DNA of 36,835 nt. Source: Betaproteobacteria bacterium (GTDB taxonomy: Bacteria > Pseudomonadota > Gammaproteobacteria > Burkholderiales > Rhodocyclaceae). Position 1 is the first letter of the stretch, and every line of letters starts with the position of its first letter. The translations under genes and the position numbers were made by a program. The notes beneath the pieces were generated by a model. That model was not told the DNA's origin. It worked only from the letters and a program-made list of their open reading frames with translations, and searched no databases. Shown in pieces: positions 1-7,638 of the stretch. The stretch is from the NCBI GenBank assembly GCA_016208415.1, contig JACQYB010000065.1, forward strand, positions 1-36,835, written 5' to 3'.

Positions 1-192
1 GGGGCGCCGCCGGCAAGTCCGCGCGGGAACGGGAATCCGGCGGCAGCGAAGCGCCGCGGCGGTCGCGGCGCGGGTGGTCAGAAAGCGACCGCCGCGGATG
101 GAAAGCGACCGTCGGCAGCCGCGTGCCGGCCGCGGTTCGATCCCCCGGCCGGATCGTCGCGCCGGGTTCGGCCCATGTGTCGGCGCCGCGAC
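1..192. other. left-edge interval without a supported gene
   Basis: Downstream of the minus-strand operon; GC-rich, with a short direct repeat of GAAAGCGACCG. No coding sequence I can support. Confidence 0.4.
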
Positions 193-840
193 TCACGAGG
201 GCAGGCCGGCGCCCGGGCACAGCGCGGCGAGACGCTCCAGATCCTCCGGTCGGTCCACGTCCCACAGGGTGAGGGGTTCCGCGCGGCGCCAGCCGAGCGC
301 GTCCAGGCGCCGGCGGGTCTGGGCCATCACCCGTTGCGTTCCCCAGTCGATGTCGGCGAAGGGCTCGCCGGCCGGCGTGCGCAGGCCGATCAGCACGTAG
401 CCGCCGTCCTCGGCGGGGAAGACGACGGCGTCGTGGTCGTCCAGGCTACGTGCCGCCAGACGCAGGTGGGCGGGGGTCATGGCGGGGCAGTCGGTGCCGA
501 TGACGAGGGCGCCGGCCGGAGTGTGCGACTGGCGCAGCGCAGCCAGCATGCGCGCGCCCAGATCGCCCTTGGGCTGGTGGCGAACCGCCACGGAGCCGAA
601 GGCGCGGCACAGCGCGAAGTCGGGATGGCGCGGATCGCCGGCGCACCACAGCGTCACCGGCCCCACGTCGGCCACCAGCGCCATGGCCACGGTGCGCTGC
701 AACAGCCAGCGCTGCAGGTTCGCCGCGCCTTCGGCCCCCAGCGCCGGGATCAGCCGCGTCTTGGCCTGGCCGGGAATCGGCGCCCGCGCCAGGATGGCGA
801 CGCCGACGCGCGCCTCGGATTCAGGATTCGCGCGGGACAT
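193..840 (-). CDS. TIGR04282-type glycosyltransferase (DUF2064)
   Basis: This 215-residue protein looks like a nucleotide-sugar transferase of the DUF2064/TIGR04282 family ('transferase 1, rSAM/selenodomain-associated'). The N-terminal IlaRaPipGqaKTRL motif (residues 15-30) is the family's nucleotide-binding signature, and the GTDCPAMTP stretch near residue 125 supplies the metal-binding acidic residue of a GT-A fold. EDGGYVLIGL follows about 20 residues later, as expected. Length is normal. It is the last gene of a minus-strand run, and its ATG overlaps the end of the TIGR04283 gene by 20 bases, so the two are probably translationally coupled. The neighbourhood (arsM and arsS about 10 kb away) suggests a role in arsenosugar or related glycoside assembly. 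The substrate cannot be read from sequence. Confidence 0.88.
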   Translation of the reverse strand: MSRANPESEARVGVAILARAPIPGQAKTRLIPALGAEGAANLQRWLLQRTVAMALVADVGPVTLWCAGDPRHPDFALCRAFGSVAVRHQPKGDLGARMLAALRQSHTPAGALVIGTDCPAMTPAHLRLAARSLDDHDAVVFPAEDGGYVLIGLRTPAGEPFADIDWGTQRVMAQTRRRLDALGWRRAEPLTLWDVDRPEDLERLAALCPGAGLPS

Positions 841-1534
841 GGCCGTACTCGCGGGCGAGCCGCGCCGGATCGGCGCCGAGGAAATGGCGCAGGCGCAGCC
901 GCCACATCAGCAGGATCGTCCGCCAGACGCCGTGCTTCTCCCAGCGGCGTCCCGAGGTCGTCACCCGCGCCGCGAGGCAGGCCGGGCGAGAGCGCCTGCG
1001 CAGCCGCTTCGACAGTTCGATGTCCTCCATCAGCGCGATGTCGGGAAAACCGCCGACCGCCGTGAAGCCGCGCCGCGTGACGAACATCGCCTGGTCGCCG
1101 GTGGCGATGCCGGTGAGGCGCGAGCGCCGGTTCATCAGCGCCGCGATGACCGGCAGCCAGCGGGAACGGCCCTCGATGCGCACGCCAAAAAACCCCCATT
1201 CGCGGCCCGTGCGCAGCGCCTCGGCGATCAGCGTCACCGCGCCGTCGGGCAACAGCGTGTCGGCATGCAGGAACAGCAGCACGTCGCCGGTCGCCAGCGT
1301 GGCGCCGGCGTTCATCTGGCTGGCCCGGCCGCGCGGTGCGGCGACGACGCGATCAGCCAGCGGTGTCGCGAGGGCAACGGTGTCGTCGCCGCTACCGCCA
1401 TCGGCGACGATCACTTCCACGCCCGCCGCGCGCAACGGCTGCAAGGCCGTCAGCGCCGCGACGATCTGCACCGCTTCGTCCAGCACCGGCACGACGATCG
1501 TCATCGAAGGCGCAACGTTCACCGGGCCGGACAT
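821..1534 (-). CDS. TIGR04283 family arsenosugar-type glycosyltransferase
   Basis: A 237-residue GT2-like glycosyltransferase. MTIVVPVLDEA (residues 11-21) begins the GT-A fold, VIVADGGSGDDT is the nucleotide-binding acidic loop, and LLFLHADTLLP carries the DxD-like metal site (HAD). GRASQMNAGA is a family hallmark of TIGR04283 ('transferase 2, rSAM/selenodomain-associated'). The chosen ATG has GGGAG five bases upstream; an internal ATG ten residues later (base 1504) is a weaker alternative. The start overlaps the stop of the DUF3047 gene by 16 bases and the stop overlaps the next transferase, so this is one transcription unit. It is predicted to be cytoplasmic and to act with the TIGR04282 protein. 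The acceptor is unknown; an arsenosugar intermediate is inferred from family context. Confidence 0.9.
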   Translation of the reverse strand: MSGPVNVAPSMTIVVPVLDEAVQIVAALTALQPLRAAGVEVIVADGGSGDDTVALATPLADRVVAAPRGRASQMNAGATLATGDVLLFLHADTLLPDGAVTLIAEALRTGREWGFFGVRIEGRSRWLPVIAALMNRRSRLTGIATGDQAMFVTRRGFTAVGGFPDIALMEDIELSKRLRRRSRPACLAARVTTSGRRWEKHGVWRTILLMWRLRLRHFLGADPARLAREYGHVPRES

Positions 1535-2310
1535 GCCGTCTCCCGCTCGACGAAGAGAAAATCGGCGAAGCCGGCATGGGCCGTCTCGCCGGTGTTGTCG
1601 GTATCCGAGGCCAGCGCCAGGCCGGTCAGGCGGCGCGGCGCGTGGCCGAAGGCGCGGGAAACGTCGGCCGTGACGTCACGCCGCTCCTCCACCCAGCGTC
1701 CGGCATCGGCCGCGCCGGTGCGCAGCACCAGCATGCGGGCGCGGTCGGTGTAGGCATTGGCCTGCCAGGTGCCGACCGGATGCGTGTTGTCCCAGACGTA
1801 GTTCACCGCCGCGTCCGGCACCTGGCTGCCGCGCAGCGAGCGTGCCAGCTTCAGCGCGAGGCTCGTGCCCAGGCCCAGCGTGTCGGGCGGCACCTCGAAA
1901 CTCAGATAGACGCGCGCCGCGTAGTCGTCGCCGGACTTGTGTGTCATGTCGGCCGTCTTCAGCGGCGCATCGACGCGCCAGCGCCAGCACAGGATCGGCG
2001 TCTTCGCCAGGTCGATGTCCACCGGCCGCGCCAGCAGCGCCATGCTCTTCTCGGCGTGCGCCTCGACGCCCGGCACGCCGTCCCAGACTCGCAGGCCGTA
2101 GCGCGTCGGCGCGAAGTCCTTGTTGATGTGCTCGACCTGCCAGGGCGCGGGAATCGCGCCCGACTCCGGGAAGCGCCCGACCCAGACGGTCTCGCCCTGG
2201 ACAAGCGAAGGCAGCATTGCGGCCGCAAGAAACACGCCGGGCCGCCCCAAGTGTTTCCTGGCCCGTTGAGTGGAGACCCCAGCGCGGCGAGGCTTTCGGG
2301 GTGGGCCCAT
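1519..2310 (-). CDS. DUF3047 domain protein, probably exported
   Basis: This 263-residue protein matches DUF3047: ILCWRWRVDAPLKTADMTHKSGDDYAARVYLSF in the centre (described here by its WRWRVD and GDDYAARVY blocks), then NYVWDN and the C-terminal FADFLFVE. The N-terminus is basic and then hydrophobic (GVFLAAAMLPSLVQG), consistent with a signal peptide and a periplasmic product. Its ATG directly abuts the stop of the upstream oxidoreductase (TAA then ATG). A GTG eleven codons later would give a more compact signal peptide and cannot be excluded. DUF3047 proteins have no assigned reaction. Here the gene lies between a flavin oxidoreductase and two glycosyltransferases, so it may take part in the same envelope or arsenosugar process. 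Confidence 0.82.
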   Translation of the reverse strand: MGPPRKPRRAGVSTQRARKHLGRPGVFLAAAMLPSLVQGETVWVGRFPESGAIPAPWQVEHINKDFAPTRYGLRVWDGVPGVEAHAEKSMALLARPVDIDLAKTPILCWRWRVDAPLKTADMTHKSGDDYAARVYLSFEVPPDTLGLGTSLALKLARSLRGSQVPDAAVNYVWDNTHPVGTWQANAYTDRARMLVLRTGAADAGRWVEERRDVTADVSRAFGHAPRRLTGLALASDTDNTGETAHAGFADFLFVERETACPAR

Positions 2311-4455
2311 TTACCCGCGCCGCCAGGCATGGAAACGTTCCACCCAGGCCAGCAGCTTCGCCGGCGCATGCGCCTTCTTCCAGACCCCGGCCGCGTACTT
2401 GTTGGCCTCGGCCAGGGTCGGGTAGATGTGGATGGTGCCGAGCATCTTGTTGAGCCCGATGCCGTGCTTCATGGCCAGCACGTATTCGGCGATCAAGTCG
2501 CCGGCATGCTCGCCGACGAGGGTGACGCCCAGTATCCTGTCCTTGCCCGGCGCGGTCAGCACCTTGACGAAGCCGTGGGCCTCGCCATCGGCGATGGCGC
2601 GGTCGAGGTCGTCGATGCCGTAGCGGCTCACCTCGAACGGAATGCCCTTTTCCTTCGCCTCCTGCTCGTTGAGGCCGACGCGCGCCACTTCCGGCTCGAC
2701 GAAGGTGGACCATGGGATCACCCGGTAGTCGGCCTTGAACTTCCTGAACGGATCGAACAGCGCATTCACCGCCGCGTACCAGGCCTGATGCGCGGCGGTG
2801 TGGGTGAACTGGTAGGGGCCGGCCACGTCGCCCGCCGCGTAGATGTTCGGGTAGTTGGTTTGCAGGAACTCGTTGGTGTCCACCGTGCGCGAGGTGGCGA
2901 CGCCGATGTCCTCCAGCCCGTAGCCCTTGAGGTTGGCGACGCGGCCGACGGCCACCAGCACGGCGTCGAAGGGGATGCGCGCGGCGCGCCCTTCGTGCTC
3001 GGCGACCAGGACCTTCTCGCCGTTGTCGACCAAGAACTGCTTGGCTTTGTGATCGACCAGCACGTCTATGCCCTCGGCGCGGAAACGCTGCGTCACCAGA
3101 TCAGACACCTCCGCGTCCTCGCGCAGCATGATGCGCGGCAGCATTTCAACCTGCGTCACCCTGGCGCCCAAACGCGCGAAGGTCTGGGTCAGCTCGCAGC
3201 CGATCGGCCCGCCGCCCAGCACCACCAGCCGCTTCGGCAGCTCGCGCAGGGCCCAGACCGTGTCCGAGGTCAGGTAGCCCACCTCCTCGATGCCGGGAAT
3301 CGGCGGCACGAAGGGCCGCGCGCCGGCGGCGATGACGATGCTGCGCGTGGAGAGCCGCTCGGTGGCGCCATCTTCGCGCGTCACCTCCACTTCCCAGGGC
3401 GAGACCAGCTTCGCCGTGCCCGTGATCACCTCCACGCCCAGCCCCGCGTAGCGCTCGGCCGAATCGTGCGGCTCCACTTCGCGCACCACCCGCTGCACGC
3501 GCTCCATCACGTCGGCGAAGCTAAAGTCAGCCGTAGCTGTACGGCAGCCGAATTCGTTCGCCCGCCCAACGTGGGAGAGAAACTTCGCCGAGCGGATCAG
3601 CGCCTTGGACGGCACGCAGCCGGTGTTGAGGCAGTCGCCGCCCATGCGGTGCTTCTCGATCAGCGTTACCTTCGCCTTCACCGCCGCGGCGATGTAGGCC
3701 GTCACCAGCCCGGCGCTGCCGCCGCCGATCACCACCAGATTGCGATCGAAGCGGCGCGGCCGGGTCCAGCGCGCGTAGACCTGCTTCGCCCGCACCGCCT
3801 CGACGATCTTCTTCGCGATCAACGGGAACACGCCGAGCAGCGCGAAGGAGATCAACAGCGCCGGCGAGACGATGCCGGCCAGCGAGTCGATGCGCGCCAG
3901 TTGCGTACCGGCATTCACATAGACGACCGTGCCGGCCAGCATGCCGAGCTGGCTGACCCAGTAGAACGTGCGCGCCTTCATGGCCGTGAGGCCGGACAGC
4001 AGGTTGATGACGAAGAAGGGGAACACCGGCACCAGCCGCAGCGTGAAGAGGTAGAACGCCCCCTCGCGCCGGATGCCCGCGTCGATGGCCGCCAGCCGCC
4101 CGCCGAAGCGCCCCGTCACCCAGTCGCGCAGCAGGAAGCGCGAGACGAGGAAGGCCAGCGTCGCGCCGATTGACGAGGCGAAGGACACGATCAGCGTGCC
4201 CCACCACAAGCCGAATACCGCCCCGCCGGCCAGGGTCATCAGCGTCGCGCCCGGCAGCGACAGCGCCGTCACCGCCACGTAGAGCGCGAAGTAGATCGCC
4301 GCCGCCAGCCACGGCTGCTCCGCGCGGAACGCCTCGATGGCGGCCTGCTGCGCCTTCAGGGTGTCGAGGCTCAGGTAGCGGCCGAGATCGAAAGCGAAGA
4401 ACAGCCCCACGGCGGCGGCGATGACAGCGGCGAGCAGGATCTTGCGGAACGACAA
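2311..4455 (-). CDS. TVP38/TMEM64 membrane domain fused to FAD-dependent disulfide oxidoreductase
   Basis: A 714-residue fusion. Residues 1-225 hold several hydrophobic segments of the TVP38/TMEM64 (VTT/DedA-like) type, with the family's GxxxG-rich LPGATLMTLAGGAVFG loop. From about residue 238 the protein is a class I pyridine-nucleotide-disulfide oxidoreductase: FAD-binding GGGSAG (about 244-249), redox pair CLNTGC (275-280) followed by VPSK, NAD(P)-binding GGGPIG, second FAD motif YAAGDVAG, and the C-terminal HIYPTLAE proton-relay motif, as in mercuric and lipoamide reductases. Both redox cysteines are present. I chose the TTG at 4455 because GGGAGGA lies six bases upstream; a TTG at 4506 is in frame but has no ribosome site. 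It heads the four-gene operon. The substrate is unknown; metal or thiol redox at the membrane is plausible. Confidence 0.9.
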   Translation of the reverse strand: MSFRKILLAAVIAAAVGLFFAFDLGRYLSLDTLKAQQAAIEAFRAEQPWLAAAIYFALYVAVTALSLPGATLMTLAGGAVFGLWWGTLIVSFASSIGATLAFLVSRFLLRDWVTGRFGGRLAAIDAGIRREGAFYLFTLRLVPVFPFFVINLLSGLTAMKARTFYWVSQLGMLAGTVVYVNAGTQLARIDSLAGIVSPALLISFALLGVFPLIAKKIVEAVRAKQVYARWTRPRRFDRNLVVIGGGSAGLVTAYIAAAVKAKVTLIEKHRMGGDCLNTGCVPSKALIRSAKFLSHVGRANEFGCRTATADFSFADVMERVQRVVREVEPHDSAERYAGLGVEVITGTAKLVSPWEVEVTREDGATERLSTRSIVIAAGARPFVPPIPGIEEVGYLTSDTVWALRELPKRLVVLGGGPIGCELTQTFARLGARVTQVEMLPRIMLREDAEVSDLVTQRFRAEGIDVLVDHKAKQFLVDNGEKVLVAEHEGRAARIPFDAVLVAVGRVANLKGYGLEDIGVATSRTVDTNEFLQTNYPNIYAAGDVAGPYQFTHTAAHQAWYAAVNALFDPFRKFKADYRVIPWSTFVEPEVARVGLNEQEAKEKGIPFEVSRYGIDDLDRAIADGEAHGFVKVLTAPGKDRILGVTLVGEHAGDLIAEYVLAMKHGIGLNKMLGTIHIYPTLAEANKYAAGVWKKAHAPAKLLAWVERFHAWRRG

Positions 4456-4461
4456 GGCGAT

Positions 4462-4468
4462 TCCTCCC
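4462..4468 (-). promoter_or_regulatory. strong ribosome binding site deciding a TTG start
   Basis: GGGAGGA on the minus strand, six bases before TTG at 4455. It supports the shorter start for the TVP38-oxidoreductase fusion over the TTG at 4506. Confidence 0.6.
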
Positions 4469-4622
4469 GAACTTCGTCCCGACGGCGCATTGCCCGGGTC
4501 AGGCAATAGTCGTCCGGGGCGGGGGAAAGCTTACACCGAATGACGATTGGGCAAGCTTCGCGTGAAACTTGCCGGCTTGTTCATGATCGAAACCTGACTG
4601 CCCCTGATCGAGGAGACGAACC

Positions 4623-5069
4623 ATGGCACTCAACACCGAGAAACAGGCAGCGAATAATCATGCTCTGGTGATGGTCTCCACCCGCAAGGGAGCGTGGTTG
4701 TATCACGGCGATGCCGCACGCAAGGACTGGCGCACCGACGGGCCGCACTTCCTGGGCCACATCATCAACCATGTGGTGCTCGACCCGCGCGACCGCCGCA
4801 CCCTGCTCGCGACGGCGAAGACCGGCCACCTCGGTCCGACCGTCTTTCGCTCGACGGACTTCGGGCGAACCTGGAAGGAGGCGGCGCGGCCCCCGGCATT
4901 CGCCACGGCCACCGACGGCGCCATGGGCGGCACTGAGGGGCGCGCCGTCGACCACACCTTCTGGCTGACCCCGGGCCACGCCGACGAAGCCGACGTCTGG
5001 TACGCCGGAACCTCGCCGCCGTCCTCGTCGACCTGGAGCGGCTGTACCCGGGCATCCGCTTCCGCATGA
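4623..5069 (+). pseudogene. exo-alpha-sialidase/BNR-repeat-like protein, truncated by internal deletion
   Basis: The first ~127 residues resemble the N-terminus of the sialidase-like/VPS10-like beta-propeller proteins: VMVSTRKGAWL, HHxVLDPRDRRTLLATAKTGHLGPTVFRSTDFGRTW (an Asp-box-like SxDxGxTW), and WYAGTSPP. Intact family members are about 350 residues or more. Here the frame leaves homology after WYAGTSPP and stops 20 codons later because it has been joined to the body of a MoaD-like gene. A good ribosome site (GAGGAG) precedes the ATG. Sialidase-like and MoaD/ThiS-like genes are commonly neighbours, so the simplest reading is an internal deletion of an originally intact pair. A short translated product is possible but unlikely to fold. 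Confidence 0.75.
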
Positions 5070-5197
5070 TCGACGAGCAGAACCGGATACGCGCCCACAT
5101 CCGCTTCTTCGTCAACGGCGCGCAGGCCCGCGATCTCGCGCAGCCATTGCGCCCGACCGACGAACTCGTCATCGTCCAGGCGCTCAGCGGCGGCTAG
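5009..5197 (+). pseudogene. MoaD/ThiS-like protein, C-terminal fragment
   Basis: In a different frame from the sialidase fragment, this stretch encodes 62 residues starting NLAAVLVDLERLYPGIRF, followed by RIRAHIRFFVNG and TDELVIVQALSGG, then TAG. The final Gly-Gly is the hallmark of ubiquitin-like sulfur carriers of the MoaD/ThiS class. The N-terminal 25 or so residues with the start codon are missing. The remnant is fused out of frame to the sialidase-like head. The bases aacctcgccgcc (5009-5020) fit both reading frames, suggesting the junction lies there. Confidence 0.72.
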
Positions 5198-5206
5198 ACC
5201 AGGCTC

Positions 5207-5872
5207 ATGTGCACCCGCTATGTCACTCCCGACCAAGCGGCCATCGAGCGCTACTGGCAGATCGGCCGCGACGACGGCAACCCGTGGCGCGGGCAGCGGG
5301 AGGTCTTCCCGAACAGCCTGGCGCCGTTCATTCGCGGCATCCGCGCGGCGGACGAGCGCCGGCGGGAACTGGTCGTCGGCCAGTGGGGGCTGATTCCCTG
5401 GTTCGCGAAGGCCGCGAAGCTGACCTGGTCGACCAACAATGCCCGAGTCGAGGAGATCGCGAACAAGGCCTCGTTCAAGCAGTCGTGGCTGCACGGCAAG
5501 CGCTGCATCATTCCGGCCTGGTCATTCGACGAGCCCTGCTGGGAGACGGGCCGCAACGTCTGGTGGCACTTTCGCCGCGCCGACGGCACACCCTGGGGAT
5601 TGGCCGGCCTGTGGAACGCCTGGACGGACCCGGCGAGCGGCGAAATCATCCAGAGCTACACCATGCTCACCGTCAATGCCGACAGCCACCCGCTGTTCTC
5701 GCGCATGCACAAGCCCGATCCCAAACTGCCGCCGGACCGGCAGGACAAGCGCGGCGTCATCCCGATCGAGCTGACCGACGTCGACGCGTGGCTGCATGGC
5801 TCGACCGAAGACGTCCAAGCATTGATACGGGTGCCGCCTGCGGAAGCGTTCGATGCTGCGCCGGACAAGTGA
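5207..5872 (+). CDS. SOS response-associated peptidase (SRAP/YedK family)
   Basis: A 221-residue SRAP (HMCES/YedK) protein that protects abasic sites in single-stranded DNA by forming a covalent thiazolidine link through Cys2. The N-terminus MCTRYVTP places the catalytic cysteine right after the initiator Met, which supports this start. WGLIPWFAK, NARVEEI, the FKQSW/RCIIPAW block with the active-site acidic region (SFDEPCWE, corresponding to FYEW in E. coli), and the C-terminal SRMHKPDP histidine motif are in family order. The usual FYEW is replaced by a variant seen in a proteobacterial subgroup. It starts nine bases after the MoaD remnant; the ribosome site is weak. It is probably an independent DNA-repair gene, perhaps SOS-inducible, although I saw no LexA box. 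Confidence 0.9.
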   Translation: MCTRYVTPDQAAIERYWQIGRDDGNPWRGQREVFPNSLAPFIRGIRAADERRRELVVGQWGLIPWFAKAAKLTWSTNNARVEEIANKASFKQSWLHGKRCIIPAWSFDEPCWETGRNVWWHFRRADGTPWGLAGLWNAWTDPASGEIIQSYTMLTVNADSHPLFSRMHKPDPKLPPDRQDKRGVIPIELTDVDAWLHGSTEDVQALIRVPPAEAFDAAPDK

Positions 5873-6076
5873 GGGAGCAGCGGTCCCGCGTTACTTGGCG
5901 TGTCGCCACGGCTGACTCTTGCGCTGCCCGTGAAATCCGGGATACCTCAGTCAGACCCCAATTCTTGGCGGCCGCGGAAAGCTTGCATTGGAGGGGTGGG
6001 GCGAGGCCCGCTGGATGAAAAGGGTCGACCGGGGCAGGTGCTGGACGAGGCAGCGGATCGCGCCGAGAATCGGCCC

Positions 6077-6604
6077 ATGGACATCCTCGCACATGGTCTC
6101 TGGGTAGGACTCGGCGTTGGATGGTTTTCGCGAACGAAGCCGGTGCCGCGTACGCTGGCCGCCGCCACGGTGGCCACGGGCGCGTTACCCGACCTGGTGC
6201 ACTTGTTGCCGATCATTGCCTGGGTACTGTTCGGTGGCGGATCGATGGATGCCGTCCTGCGCTATGCCATTGCCGTGCCCGGCCTGGAGCCCAGCGTGCT
6301 GGCCTGGGCGGCGTCGTGGTCGCATCACCTGCATTGCACGCTGCACAGCGCGCTCATCGCCGGCAGCATCACGCTGCTCCTCCGTCCCTGGTGGCGCCAG
6401 GTCGGCCTGCCGTTGGCCGGATGGTGGTCGCATATCCTGATCGACGTGCCGACCCATTCCGCCGAGTTCTATCCGGTACCCGTGCTGTATCCGCTGACCA
6501 TGCGCGGGTTCGATGGCCTGGCGTGGAATACCCCGTGGTTCATGGTGCTGAACTACAGCGCGATCGCCGTCTGCGCATTCGCGCTGTGGCGCCGGCGCAC
6601 CTAG
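6077..6604 (+). CDS. small integral membrane protein, YdjM/metal-dependent hydrolase-like
   Basis: A 175-residue protein starting MDILAHGLWVG, a histidine-containing opening typical of the 'membrane-bound metal-dependent hydrolase' (YdjM/DUF457-like) group. It has about four hydrophobic segments and conserved-looking His/Asp residues: ALPDLVHLLP, SHHLHCTLHS, WWSHILIDVPTHS. The HxxIDxxTH-like motif in the second half recalls the family's metal ligands. The open frame extends upstream to 5900, but only the ATG at 6077 yields the family N-terminus. Function is not established. It stands alone between the SRAP gene and the hydroxylase cassette. Confidence 0.72.
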   Translation: MDILAHGLWVGLGVGWFSRTKPVPRTLAAATVATGALPDLVHLLPIIAWVLFGGGSMDAVLRYAIAVPGLEPSVLAWAASWSHHLHCTLHSALIAGSITLLLRPWWRQVGLPLAGWWSHILIDVPTHSAEFYPVPVLYPLTMRGFDGLAWNTPWFMVLNYSAIAVCAFALWRRRT

Positions 6605-6669
6605 CTGCTCACAGATAGAACGATTGCCGCGTCCTGAACTAACTAACGCCCAGCGCCGATCAGCCCGCG

Positions 6670-6738
6670 CTACCCCACCAACCGGATCGGCTCCATCTCC
6701 TGCCCCTGCGGCAGCACGCGGCCGATCTGGCATGGCTC
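6670..6738 (-). pseudogene. remnant resembling the SelD C-terminus (copy 1)
   Basis: On the minus strand, about 20 codons ending in TAG read IGRVLPQGQEMEPIRLVG. The segment is closely similar to the last residues of the better-preserved SelD tail at 8420-8563 ([18 protein letters not shown]). Nothing SelD-like precedes it. Being so short, its identification rests mainly on the second copy. Confidence 0.45.
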
Positions 6739-6805
6739 GGATAGCGGGTGTGATTCCGGTCAATAGTTGACTATATATACAGGGCGGGCTCAATAAGGAT
6801 GTCAC

Positions 6806-7621
6806 GTGAGTAGCGAAGCGGTGATCCGGCTGGGTTTCTTTTTCGGCATGCTGGTATTGATGGCGATGTGGGAGTCGCTTGCCCCGCGCCGCCGGCTTGC
6901 CACGCCCAAGCCTGCGCGCTGGATCGCCAACCTGGGCCTAGTCTTCGCGGGTACGGCCATCGTCAGGCTGATCGTCCCCATCACCGCGATCGGCATGGCC
7001 TTGCTCGCGCAGGAGCGCGGCTGGGGACTGCTCAACAATCTTGATCTGCCGAAGTGGCTGGCGCTGCTTGCCGGCGTGCTGATGCTGGATTTCGTGATCT
7101 ACCTCCAGCACGTGATGTTCCACGCGGTGCCGGCCTTCTGGCGGCTGCACATGATGCATCACTCGGATATGGACTTCGACGTGACCACCGGGGTGCGCTT
7201 TCATCCCATCGAAATCGTCCTGTCCATGGGCATCAAGCTGGCGGCGATCGCGGTGCTCGGCCCTTCCGCCCTGGCGGTGCTGGTGTTCGAGGTCACGCTC
7301 AACGCCACCAGCCTGTTCAACCACGGCAACGTGCGTCTGCCGGCCGAACTGGACCGCGTGCTGCGCTTGTTGGTGGTCACGCCGGAAATGCACCGCGTGC
7401 ACCATTCCAACATCGCGCGCGAGACCAACAGCAACTTCGGCTTCAATTTCCCTTGGTGGGACCGCCTATTCGGCACCTACCGCGCCCAGCCGGAGAGCGG
7501 GCACGAAGGCATGATCATCGGGCTCGACCAGTTCCGCGACCCCGGCAAGCTCGGCCTGCTCAGGCTGCTGGTACAGCCCTTCATGGGACAAACGGGCGAC
7601 TACCCCATCAACCGGCGCTGA
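6806..7621 (+). CDS. sterol desaturase/fatty acid hydroxylase family protein (paralogue 1)
   Basis: A 271-residue integral membrane protein of the fatty acid hydroxylase superfamily (PF04116), di-iron enzymes that hydroxylate or desaturate lipids. The histidine clusters are complete: HVMFH, HMMHH, NHGN and HRVHH, with FGFNFPWWDRLFGTY near the end. Three to four hydrophobic segments lie in the first half. The start is GTG with AAGGA upstream. It is paralogous to the 302-residue protein at 8827-9735 (both share LNAT, FNHGNVRLPA, LVVTPEMHRVHH-like and PWWDRLFGTYR blocks). The next gene follows after 17 bases with its own GGAGGA site, so the two form an operon. The substrate is unknown; a link to arsenosugar or arsenolipid metabolism is suggested only by the paralogue's operon. 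Confidence 0.88.
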   Translation: MSSEAVIRLGFFFGMLVLMAMWESLAPRRRLATPKPARWIANLGLVFAGTAIVRLIVPITAIGMALLAQERGWGLLNNLDLPKWLALLAGVLMLDFVIYLQHVMFHAVPAFWRLHMMHHSDMDFDVTTGVRFHPIEIVLSMGIKLAAIAVLGPSALAVLVFEVTLNATSLFNHGNVRLPAELDRVLRLLVVTPEMHRVHHSNIARETNSNFGFNFPWWDRLFGTYRAQPESGHEGMIIGLDQFRDPGKLGLLRLLVQPFMGQTGDYPINRR

Positions 7622-7638
7622 GGGAAGGAGGAAGACAA

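Noticed and set aside
1336-4173. Very long plus-strand open frame (945 codons) opposite the oxidoreductase operon
   Set aside because: Antisense shadow of genes with clear motifs; its translation is low-complexity Arg/Ala/Gly/His with no family signature.
6750-6800. TTGACT...TATATA promoter upstream of the first hydroxylase
   Set aside because: The two hexamers overlap rather than being 16-18 bases apart; the region is AT-rich, but no pair fits well.
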